64,000 nucleotides of DNA from Paenibacillus_E sp052115445 (lineage in GTDB: Bacteria > Bacillota > Bacilli > Paenibacillales > NBRC-103111), in contig NZ_JBFRGR010000006.1 of the NCBI RefSeq assembly GCF_052115445.1, positions 62,001 to 126,000 of the forward strand, read 5' to 3'. Of the stretch, positions 1 through 6,881 are shown piece by piece. How positions within the stretch are numbered: position 1 is the stretch's first letter; each line of letters begins with the position of its first letter. Made by a program: the position numbers and the translations under genes. The notes below the pieces were generated by a model that did no database searches, was not told the origin of the DNA, and saw only the letters and a list, made by a program, of their open reading frames with translations.

Positions 1-420
1 CATGTATTCGGAAGAGGCAGAGGAGGGCGTGGAGTCCTCAGTAATGCTTATAGAGCATGCGGCAACTGTCACATTAAAATCGAAGGAAATGATGAATTAA
101 AGAATTCAATCATTGATGAGTACCGGATTCTATATGGTGAATACTTCTGGTTTGATGAACAGGACTGGGAAGAATTCAACCTTAAACAATTATCAGTTTC
201 AAGGGCAGAGAGTGCACAAAAGGAACGGATGCAACGGATAGAGCCAGTTGTAGAAATACTTTCTTCCGCCGCGGGGAGAACTTTAAAGGCTGGTGAGATC
301 CGTTTGTTAGACGGAATGAATGAAAAGGATATTGCTATTATTTCTAACCTTGTATCTGATGTTGTCGATAAGCTAGCAAGTGTTTACAAGTCACATGGCT
401 ACGGTCATTTCAATGATTAA
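1..420 (+). CDS. HNH-type nuclease-like protein, 5' end missing
   Basis: The reading frame is open from the first base, so the N-terminus lies outside the window. The visible part starts H-V-F-G-R-G-R-G-G-R-G, followed by a leucine-serine-asparagine stretch and a C-G-N-C-H motif. This resembles the second half of an HNH/NinG-like nuclease core, where a His after GRG and a CxxCH turn hold the metal. The remaining residues (from about position 60) are a charged helical tail without a recognised domain. It heads a run of early genes that continues with a dUTPase-like protein. The nuclease call rests on short motifs only. Confidence 0.5.
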   Translation, partial: HVFGRGRGGRGVLSNAYRACGNCHIKIEGNDELKNSIIDEYRILYGEYFWFDEQDWEEFNLKQLSVSRAESAQKERMQRIEPVVEILSSAAGRTLKAGEIRLLDGMNEKDIAIISNLVSDVVDKLASVYKSHGYGHFND

Positions 421-643
421 AACGAAACTTGCTTATGAGAAGAGTCAATCTGAGGTAATTCTACTTCCACAGATTGAAATACATGGTCGGATATACAGAG
501 CATCCAACATCAGGAAGAACGGTAGCGGTAGGAAGTGGGCAGAAGTGGATTATTGGACAGAGGGACGCGGCTGGCGTGAGGTTCATAACTGGGATCGGAT
601 AGAGAAAGTGGCTACATTACTTTGGAGTCAAAGAAATCATTAG
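380..643 (+). CDS. hypothetical small phage protein
   Basis: Up to 87 residues, basic and rich in aromatic residues near the end, with no recognised family. The start is uncertain: a GTG at 380, ATG at 395 and ATG at 413 are all in frame and none has a clear ribosome site. The ATG at 413 overlaps the end of the upstream gene by eight bases, which would fit translational coupling. It lies between a nuclease-like and a dUTPase-like gene, so an early phage role is likely but not shown. Confidence 0.55.
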   Translation: MFTSHMATVISMIKTKLAYEKSQSEVILLPQIEIHGRIYRASNIRKNGSGRKWAEVDYWTEGRGWREVHNWDRIEKVATLLWSQRNH

Positions 644-656
644 GGAGAGTGATTGG

Positions 657-1214
657 ATGAACTTAACAAGAATGTACGATATGCAAAAAATACTGGATGC
701 AAAGATCATCAAGGAAAAAGGTTTACAGGACATGGATAGGTTGCCTTACTTAGTTTTGGCTCTTCAGGTGGAGCTTGGCGAGTGCGCGAATGAATGGCGC
801 GGGTTTAAGTATTGGAGCAGCCGGAAGTCGCCAAAGATGTTACCGCAAGAGGAATGCAATTATTGCGAAGAACAGGTCGATTTCACGCGGCCAAGCCCAT
901 TTATGGCCGATTATAATGCCAATATGTGCAAACAATGCTGGGATATGACCAAAAATGAATATGCAGCATCAAATGGCGAATACATTCCCGCTTTTGAAGA
1001 GTACCCTCACTTTCCAGTAAAGGTTCCCCAAAAAATGCGGTTGTTTTGGACTATTGGGAGTTTCGATGATGATCATAACGAAGGGGATTACATGCGTATT
1101 TGCTCTCAATTCTTAGGTCTTGGAGAAATGCTTGGTTTCACCTGGGAACAAATCGAGAAAGCGTACATGGATAAAAACGCAGTCAATCATGAGCGGCAAT
1201 CTAACGGGTATTGA
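657..1214 (+). CDS. dimeric dUTPase-like (all-alpha NTP pyrophosphatase) protein
   Basis: 185 residues. The N-terminal part has the dUTPase_2 signature: ALQVELGECANEWRGFKYW carries the first pair of metal-binding acidic residues. The C-terminus (LGEMLGFTWEQIEKAY, then KNAVNHERQ and GY) matches the family end almost exactly. In active members a second acidic motif (EEYVDxLH) lies in the middle. Here that part is replaced by a segment with CxxC pairs at about residues 68-71 and 92-95, typical of a zinc ribbon, and I do not see the second motif. The protein may bind nucleotide without normal catalysis, or use other acidic residues (FDDDHNEGD). The ribosome site AGGGAGAG sits just upstream. The usual role is to lower dUTP and make dUMP. 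Confidence 0.7.
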   Translation: MNLTRMYDMQKILDAKIIKEKGLQDMDRLPYLVLALQVELGECANEWRGFKYWSSRKSPKMLPQEECNYCEEQVDFTRPSPFMADYNANMCKQCWDMTKNEYAASNGEYIPAFEEYPHFPVKVPQKMRLFWTIGSFDDDHNEGDYMRICSQFLGLGEMLGFTWEQIEKAYMDKNAVNHERQSNGY

Positions 1215-1216
1215 TC

Positions 1217-1663
1217 ATGGACAAAATGAAGCTGTTACCATATGAGGTCCCTATCTACGAAGGCATTAAGGCTGGGAAAAAAATATCGCAGATAGCAGGT
1301 GAGCAAAACGAGGAAAATGGATCTACATTCGCGCGTGTGAAAAGAATGATTGATTTAGGATTTATGACTCGTGAAGGTCAGCCAAAGAAATATAAGTACC
1401 ATGTAGTTGATAAACCTTACGTTGTTGTAGAGATCAGAAAAACGGAAGATATAAATATACCGACCTTTGAAGATAAGTATTTAAATGATTTAGTCAATGT
1501 ATCACTAAGTGAAGAGAACTTAAGGTTTTTGCGTGAAAATAAGGATTTACTGAGTAGATCCCAGTTGGCTGAAAAGCTAGGGATCAGCAAGCTTGAATTA
1601 AACCAGGTCATGAATAAAACGGGTATTGTGCAGAAAAGGAAATCAAATGGTGATGGAACATAA
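1217..1663 (+). CDS. hypothetical protein with C-terminal helix-turn-helix-like segment
   Basis: About 148 residues from the ATG at 1217 (an in-frame TTG lies six bases earlier). The last 35 residues (RSQLAEKLGISKLELNQV) look like a helix-turn-helix. The N-terminal part also reads like a winged-helix segment (KKISQIAGEQNEENGSTFARV followed by a hydrophobic turn). No family was recognised. The gene starts at the end of the dUTPase-like gene and may be co-translated with it. A regulatory or DNA-binding early role is an inference. Confidence 0.6.
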   Translation: MDKMKLLPYEVPIYEGIKAGKKISQIAGEQNEENGSTFARVKRMIDLGFMTREGQPKKYKYHVVDKPYVVVEIRKTEDINIPTFEDKYLNDLVNVSLSEENLRFLRENKDLLSRSQLAEKLGISKLELNQVMNKTGIVQKRKSNGDGT

Positions 1664-1690
1664 TGAATATTGAAGGACATGAGGTGAAAA

Positions 1691-1996
1691 ATGACTGTAC
1701 TTTCCTTACCGAAGTATCCATGCTCCTTCTGCCGAAAGAATGAAGCTACTCAGTTTTGCGATTTTGTAATTGATTATGCAAGTATTATATTTCGCTCACC
1801 TCGTGATGGAGGAATCATTCCACCGCATCCCACAACTTGTGACAATCAATTATGCAAAGAGTGTGTAATCCAGTACAACGGACACGGGTTTTGTCCAACG
1901 TGCAACAAGCTGCATGAATACATTAAGTCTCATCACGATAGAAAGCCAGGGCGAATGATGACGGATATCGTGTTTGGTAGAAATGAAAAATCATGA
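1691..1996 (+). CDS. cysteine-rich zinc-finger-like protein
   Basis: 101 residues with an ordered set of Cys/His ligands: CSFC near residue 11, a single Cys near 23, then CDNQLCKEC near 50-58 and CPTCNKLH near 69-76. The spacing recalls RING-like or treble-clef zinc-binding proteins found in phages of Firmicutes. AGGACATGAGGTGAAAA before the ATG gives a good ribosome site. No catalytic domain is visible. It is the last gene of the left early block before a reverse-strand gene. Confidence 0.6.
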   Translation: MTVLSLPKYPCSFCRKNEATQFCDFVIDYASIIFRSPRDGGIIPPHPTTCDNQLCKECVIQYNGHGFCPTCNKLHEYIKSHHDRKPGRMMTDIVFGRNEKS

Positions 1997-2030
1997 ATAT
2001 TTAAGTTACAAATTATTTGGAATCGAATCG

Positions 2031-2513
2031 CTACAGGTCCTCGGCGTACATTTTCTTGATTTTCTTAAAAAACCACAAGTAGTACCAGTAAGAAAGTAAT
2101 AGAGTGATTGTTATTGAGAGGAAGCTCATATACCATGTCCAATTTATGTATTTAATCAAGTCTGTGCGCTTCTCTAGAAAAATCTCAATTATTGTCATTA
2201 TTGTTGGAAAGCTAAGAGTATAAATCGTTTTTATAAACCACGATTTCTCACGAGGGAAATGAACGTTAAATATGGCACTTATAGCAGGGAAAACGAAAAA
2301 CTCAAAGGTAAAACTTGCTTTGTATACAACGCTAAGAAAACCAACAGGGTATTCAATTAATCTTCCCTTAACAACTAAGGTACCAAATAACCAAGTTGGT
2401 ACTTGCATGAACAAAAAACTTACTTGTGCTTTAATCAAATTTTTCCTTCTGATAAAAATCACCAGGAGAATAGCAGTAATTATCCAAACTAAGTAAAGAA
2501 TAATCGTATCCAT
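2031..2513 (-). CDS. CBO0543-like integral membrane protein
   Basis: 160 residues with about five hydrophobic helices. Features include FFVFPAISAIFN, a central TIIE segment, and TDLIKYINWTWY near residues 125-136. These match the pattern of the small CBO0543 family of Bacillales membrane proteins, whose function is unknown. It is the only reverse-strand gene between the early block and the late regulator, and its base composition is AT-rich compared with its neighbours. This suggests an independently expressed accessory (moron) gene. Confidence 0.65.
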   Translation of the reverse strand: MDTIILYLVWIITAILLVIFIRRKNLIKAQVSFLFMQVPTWLFGTLVVKGRLIEYPVGFLSVVYKASFTFEFFVFPAISAIFNVHFPREKSWFIKTIYTLSFPTIMTIIEIFLEKRTDLIKYINWTWYMSFLSITITLLLSYWYYLWFFKKIKKMYAEDL

Positions 2514-2669
2514 AGTTAGTTAATAGTCCCCTATATATTTTCTAAATATAATTATGCTCATAATTACAGAGTGATAATCATTTAAAAATAATGATGCTAA
2601 TTCATGGCAAAAAATTCATTAGAAATTCATGAGAAATAACCAACGCCTTGAATATTGAAGATCATAAAA

Positions 2670-2695
2670 AAACACCCCCGCAGGAAGAGGTGTTT
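2670..2695 (-). terminator. hairpin with reverse-strand T-run
   Basis: AAACACC at 2670-2676 pairs with GGTGTTT at 2689-2695 across a 12-base loop. On the reverse strand the stem is followed by seven or more T residues (the A-run at 2664-2671), the arrangement of an intrinsic terminator. It would stop leftward transcription before the CBO0543-like gene or insulate it. No leftward gene starts immediately to the right. Confidence 0.4.
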
Positions 2696-2843
2696 AGAAG
2701 GGGGAATGAAGCAGTGAAGCATTATTAGTATATTCCAAATATTGGTATATGTTCTAGGTGATGTCCCTGATGATCAACTCGTGCTATTGCAACAGAATGA
2801 TCGACAACCGCAAGATGAAATAAATTCTGCGAGGGTGGTTGTA

Positions 2844-3206
2844 ATGAGTTTGGTACAGTCTACATTGTTTCCAGTAGCATCAATTGAGGAGATTGAGAGG
2901 GCAAAACAAATCGTCCTGGTTGATTACAGAAAAGCAAAGCTGATTGTAGAGGACTTGGAAAGAAACAATTCAACACACATTAAATCTTACAGAGAGTATA
3001 AGAAGCTTACACATGATGTGGAGAGAGCGGTAGCCCTGATCATGAATGATCGGATAAGGAAGCTGATCATTAATAGATGCTTGAAGGGTGTATCTCGTCC
3101 CAGAACTATCGAACTCTTTAACGACAGATGTGAGCGTACAATCGACCGAAACATATACGAAGGTATTGAATCAATCGCAAATACGTTTAAAATTTGGCAA
3201 GAATGA
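2844..3206 (+). CDS. ArpU-like phage late transcription regulator
   Basis: 120 residues from the ATG at 2844, chosen because GAGGGTGG ends five bases upstream; an in-frame ATG at 2742 lacks such a site. The protein is helical and charged, with a C-terminal region (LIINRCLKGVSRPRT, then RTIDRNIYEGIESIA) that resembles the DNA-recognition part of ArpU/RinA-type sigma-like regulators. Such proteins turn on packaging and structural genes in Gram-positive phages and typically sit just before the terminase. Here only the structured RNA and one tiny gene separate it from terS. The family call comes from position and overall pattern, not from a strong motif. Confidence 0.6.
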   Translation: MSLVQSTLFPVASIEEIERAKQIVLVDYRKAKLIVEDLERNNSTHIKSYREYKKLTHDVERAVALIMNDRIRKLIINRCLKGVSRPRTIELFNDRCERTIDRNIYEGIESIANTFKIWQE

Positions 3207-3254
3207 ACGTTCCGAAAATGTCTGTAGCGTGTCCGCAAAGTGTCGGTGGTTCGG

Positions 3255-3702
3255 GATTAAAGTAGGTATTACAAGAGCTTAACTGCTCCGGTGATACCTA
3301 CTGAATCGTTAACAACGTAGGCACTCGGTCATGCTGTGGGACATATGTCCTTAGACGTTTAGCGTCAGTGGTGTGATGGTGAGGCAGGGTTAAATGCCCT
3401 TATGTATTAAATAATTACTATTTCAATGCGCCATATCCGCCACTGGCCGATGGCAACGGCGATGGGAAACCATCCATTATGCTTTTTGCGGATATTAAAA
3501 CAAATGGTATTAGTGTGAGACTTTTGCCTTTGTCGTTCTTGTTAGTCTCTGTAAAGAAACCTTGCAACGGCCTCAGAGTCGTGGGATGAACTCACGAACC
3601 GGCTTAAGCCCTTTTGCCGAACAGGAGAAACAAAGGGCATTCTCACAGTGATACCATAACCAATGTATCAGGTAAGAGTCACAGCGATGTGGCTCTTTTT
3701 TC
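3255..3702 (+). ncRNA. candidate large structured noncoding RNA upstream of terminase
   Basis: No credible gene lies here, but many helices can be drawn. 3262-3272 pairs with 3291-3301 (11 bp), with an inner GAGC/GCTC. GGACAT at 3339-3344 pairs with ATGTCC at 3345-3350. GACG 3354-3357 pairs with CGTC 3363-3366, and AGGG 3386-3389 with CCCT 3397-3400. ATATCCGC at 3433-3440 pairs with GCGGATAT at 3488-3495 and encloses GATGG-GAAA-CCATC, a GNRA hairpin. 3506-3520 pairs with 3641-3655 (about 13 of 15), extended by GCCTTTGT 3526-3533 with ACAAAGGGC 3630-3638. The block ends at an intrinsic terminator. Size and place recall phage giant RNAs such as GOLLD or ROOL, but I cannot assign a family. Confidence 0.65.
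3676..3702 (+). terminator. intrinsic terminator ending the structured RNA
   Basis: GAGTCAC at 3676-3682 pairs with GTGGCTC at 3689-3695 with one G-U pair, followed directly by a run of T. It would release the candidate RNA before the terminase genes, or partly attenuate late transcription. Confidence 0.75.
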
Positions 3703-3921
3703 TTTTCGCTGAACACTCTCTACCTCCCCTCGAAAGCTCTATACGGACACTCCCTTGTCGGGGCAAAGGCAAGTGGAATAGGGCTTTCCTCCGGCGTTGA
3801 TCCAAGGCGTTAAGGTCGAGATCTGGAGGGCAATGCCAGCCGCCCAAACAAGAGCTGGCTTCAAAAATACACAATTATGTGGTGCGGAATGTAGCGTTTA
3901 TTACGTCTCGGAGGTGGAGTG
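3703..3921 (+). other. intergenic stretch before the late operon
   Basis: There is no gene here. GCCAGC at 3835-3840 can pair with GCTGGC at 3854-3859, and GGCGTT occurs twice (about 3794 and 3806). Given its position just before terS, this stretch or the RNA region could hold the packaging start site (pac or cos), but no specific signal identifies it. Confidence 0.3.
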
Positions 3922-4110
3922 ATGAAAGACCGTATACGGTACTTCTTTAATGGATCAAGCATGAACTTAACTAGGTTGTCTATATTCATGCATAACGCAT
4001 ACATACAGCACAGGAATGAAAAATCACGGATGCAACGTTGGTGCAACTCTGTTGATAAAATGATAAGGCGTGGATCCGTGGATGATACGAAAGTAATGTT
4101 TAACCGTTAA
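3922..4110 (+). CDS. small basic hypothetical protein
   Basis: 62 residues, strongly basic and helical, starting at the ATG at 3922 behind GGAGGTGG (about seven bases away). No family was recognised. It is placed between the structured RNA and terS, so it probably belongs to the late transcript and could be DNA-binding. Confidence 0.6.
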   Translation: MKDRIRYFFNGSSMNLTRLSIFMHNAYIQHRNEKSRMQRWCNSVDKMIRRGSVDDTKVMFNR

Positions 4111-4158
4111 GAGAAATTTTCCTTACCTATAACAGAGCGGCGGTGGTGATCATGTAAG

Positions 4159-5373
4159 ATGCCAAGACAACGAGATCCGAAGCGTGATGAAGCATTCAAG
4201 ATTTACAAAGACAGCGGCGGGAATATTAACCTTAATGCCATAGCTGCACAGCTTGGTGTAGGTGATGGAACGGTTAGAGGCTGGAAGGCCAAGGACAACT
4301 GGGACAACAACACAAAGCACGGTGCTGAAACGACTGAGAAGCCAGTTGAACAGGTTGAGGATGAAGAAGAGCAAGATGAACTATTCCTACAGGCTGTTCA
4401 GATAGTTATAGAAGCCAAGCAAGCATCCACCTCATTGCTTCAGAGGAGATTGAGATGCGGTTATACTCGCGCAGCTAGGTTAATTGATGCGATGGAGAAG
4501 AGAGGCTTTATCGGTCCTTATAGTGGAGATAAGCCAAGAGAAGTAATCATCAAGGCGTTTGATATGGTTCCCAAAGTAACGGAACGTAAGGAACGAAACG
4601 CAACGAAAGAAACGGAACGACCGCCAATAAGAACGGAACGTTCCAATATAGTAAAGAACGCTCCAATTCCTGTTATAGAACAACCAGAGATAGAGAATGA
4701 TGAACCCGATGATGATGGACTTACTATTAAGAAGCGCATATTCATTGGTGAGTACCTTCGAGACTTCAATGCCACAAGAGCTGCTATGGCAGCAGGGTAC
4801 AGTAAGAAGACTGCTTACTCCATTGGTTGGGAGCTCCTGAGAAAACCTGAAGTGCAAGTTGCTATTAAGAAGTACACAGAGTCTATCATGAGTGACGTAG
4901 GATTAAACGCTCAGAGAATTCTCATGGAGTACATGAAGATTGCATTCGCAGATATAACGGACTTCATTGAGTTTGGACAGGAAGAGCACATCGCCAGGAA
5001 TAAGAAAGGCGAGATTCAACTAGATGAGAATGGAGATCCAGTTAAATACAAAATTAATTTTACTAACTTTAAAGACGGAGCCGAGATTGATGGCACCTTA
5101 ATTAGTGAAGTCAAACAAAGCAAAGAGGGCGTAAGCGTTAAGTTGTATGACAAGACCAAAGCTCTCGAAGTCTTAGTTAAATATATAGATCTACTCCCGG
5201 ATAAGCATAAGCGCATGATTGAAGAAGAGAAACTGAAGATCTCAAGAGAACGTCTTGAGATTGATCGTGATAAAGGAGAAGGCGGTGATTCGGATTCTGG
5301 CAACATCGATCAATTGACAGAAATGATAAGACTGAGTGCAGAGGCGGCAGCTAAAGCAAGGAGTGCTGAATAG
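4159..5373 (+). CDS. terS: terminase small subunit with internal FtsK gamma-type winged helix
   Basis: 404 residues, longer than usual for TerS. Residues 1-48 are a phage terminase helix-turn-helix (RDPKRDEAFKIYKDSGG, then AIAAQLGVGDGTVRGWK). Residues about 73-131 read as an FtsK gamma domain, with TSLLQRRLRCGYTRAARLID and GFIGP, close to the KOPS-reading winged helix of the FtsK translocase. Residues about 185-300 form a Terminase_2-type core (KKRIFIGEYLRDFNATRAAM, AAGYSKKTAYSIGWELL). The C-terminus is a charged helix. TerS recognises phage DNA and loads the motor. The stop codon of terS is immediately followed by terL. The fused gamma domain suggests orientation-aware DNA recognition, which is an inference. 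Confidence 0.9.
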   Translation: MPRQRDPKRDEAFKIYKDSGGNINLNAIAAQLGVGDGTVRGWKAKDNWDNNTKHGAETTEKPVEQVEDEEEQDELFLQAVQIVIEAKQASTSLLQRRLRCGYTRAARLIDAMEKRGFIGPYSGDKPREVIIKAFDMVPKVTERKERNATKETERPPIRTERSNIVKNAPIPVIEQPEIENDEPDDDGLTIKKRIFIGEYLRDFNATRAAMAAGYSKKTAYSIGWELLRKPEVQVAIKKYTESIMSDVGLNAQRILMEYMKIAFADITDFIEFGQEEHIARNKKGEIQLDENGDPVKYKINFTNFKDGAEIDGTLISEVKQSKEGVSVKLYDKTKALEVLVKYIDLLPDKHKRMIEEEKLKISRERLEIDRDKGEGGDSDSGNIDQLTEMIRLSAEAAAKARSAE

Positions 5374-6630
5374 ATGGAATTCCAAATTTTCGGCGCGAAG
5401 ATAACAGAATTCATCTTAAACCCTATTGAGAAAGATGCTCGAATCAATATCCTTGAGGGCTCTGTACGTTCTGGTAAAACAGTTGGGATGATACCCAAAT
5501 GGCTCAATTACATTAAGCATGGTCCCAAGGGCTTACTCATCATTACCGGCGTATCGAAAGAAACCATATTTGATAACGTCCTTCAGGATATATTCGATAC
5601 TGTTGGGGAGAAGAATTACAAGTACAATTCGCAAAAAGGCTTAATCACCATGTATGGCCGCAAGATTAAGGTTATCGGAGCAAAGGACGAAGGTTCAGAG
5701 AAGTATCTGCGTGGTAAGACGCTTGCAGGGGCTTACTGTGATGAACTTTCGTTGATGCCTGAGAAGTTCTTTAAGCAGCTCCTTAACAGGCTCTCGGTTA
5801 AAGGTGCAAAGCTATATGCAACAACTAACCCTGATCATCCTCATCACTTCCTCTATACAGAGTTCATTACTGATAAGAAGAAGCTAGAGAGTGGCATGGT
5901 GAAGGTATATCACTTCGAGCTGGATGATAACCCTAACCTCGATGATGAGTATAAAACGTTTATCCGTGGCGCTTACACGGGTTTTTGGTATTTAAGGATG
6001 ATTGAAGGTAAGTGGGTTGTTGCTCAAGGCGCAATCTTTGATATGTGGGATGACACACTGAATACCTTCACAGATGATGATCTGGTCGTAGGATTCAAGG
6101 GACTAGCACACCGTTACATCTCAATTGACGTTGGTACCCAGAACGCTACTGTATTCCTTGATGTGTGGGACGATGGAGATACATGCTGGGTGCTAGACGA
6201 GTACTATCATAGTGGCAGAGATGCAAATAAAGGCGGAGATTCAGGTAGGCAAAAAGAGTCTTCGGAGTATGCAGATGATCTTGTGAAATTCGTAGGTGAT
6301 GAGTATCCCATGTACGTCATCGTTGATCCATCGGCCGCAAGCTTTAAGGTGACAATGAGGAACAGAGGGCTTCGTCCCAAAGATGCTGATAATGATGTGC
6401 TGGAAGGGCTACGGATGACAGCAACAATGATTGCTAAACGAAAGCTGAAGGTACATCGTACAAAATGCCCTAACTTTTTAAAAGAAGTATCAGGTTATGT
6501 GTGGGATGAGAAAGCAGGCCAACGTGGAGTAGAGCAACCAGTGAAGAAGGATGATCACTGTATGGATGCTGCCAGGTACTTTGTTAAAACGATGATTAAG
6601 GTACGAAGGTTAGAACGTGGTGATGCATAA
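5374..6630 (+). CDS. terL: terminase large subunit (packaging ATPase and nuclease)
   Basis: 418 residues. The ATPase domain has Walker A GSVRSGKT near residue 30, Walker B-like GAYCDELSLMP near 118-128 with the catalytic Glu following Asp, and a TTNPDHPHH coupling segment near 152. The C-terminal RNase H-like nuclease begins SIDVGTQNATVFLDVW near 250, with further acids at VIVDPSAASF and at DDHCMDAARYF. Length and order match Terminase_3/6 type motors that fill proheads and cut the DNA. It starts directly after terS. Confidence 0.95.
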   Translation: MEFQIFGAKITEFILNPIEKDARINILEGSVRSGKTVGMIPKWLNYIKHGPKGLLIITGVSKETIFDNVLQDIFDTVGEKNYKYNSQKGLITMYGRKIKVIGAKDEGSEKYLRGKTLAGAYCDELSLMPEKFFKQLLNRLSVKGAKLYATTNPDHPHHFLYTEFITDKKKLESGMVKVYHFELDDNPNLDDEYKTFIRGAYTGFWYLRMIEGKWVVAQGAIFDMWDDTLNTFTDDDLVVGFKGLAHRYISIDVGTQNATVFLDVWDDGDTCWVLDEYYHSGRDANKGGDSGRQKESSEYADDLVKFVGDEYPMYVIVDPSAASFKVTMRNRGLRPKDADNDVLEGLRMTATMIAKRKLKVHRTKCPNFLKEVSGYVWDEKAGQRGVEQPVKKDDHCMDAARYFVKTMIKVRRLERGDA

Positions 6631-6872
6631 GCGATGAATAAATGAGCATTTTCACCGTTTACATATGCAAACATCAAAAATGGCTTAGAGAGTAAAACCC
6701 AGCAATGACGCGGTATCTGATGTTTCTGCATAAACGATGAATAATCGGCCTATTACAGAAACGCTCAAAAGTGGCGTGGTTGATACATTTTCCTTGCGGT
6801 TGTGGGAAAGTACTTTTGTACAAAATATTGAATTTTATACAGATGTCTTTGCATGAAGAGTGAATAAAGAAA
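6624..6872 (+). repeat. three diverged direct repeats between terL and portal
   Basis: GCATAAGCGATGAATA (from about 6625), GCATAAACGATGAATA (about 6729) and GCATGAAGAGTGAATA (about 6851) are spaced roughly 104 and 122 bases apart in the 250-base gap between terL and the portal gene. The bases between them are not conserved. This may be a remnant of duplicated gene starts or a binding site array. GTAC-TTTT-GTAC near 6813 is an additional small palindrome. Confidence 0.4.
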
Positions 6873-6881
6873 GGAGGAGCA

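Noticed and set aside
3255..3702. Group I intron reading of the structured region
   Set aside because: It interrupts no gene, lacks a recognisable P3-P7 core by eye, and ends in its own terminator, so a stand-alone RNA fits better.
4113..4124. AAATTTTCCTT-like words also at about 13838 and 35134
   Set aside because: Short AT-rich words; contexts differ and no consistent position relative to genes was seen, so chance is likely.
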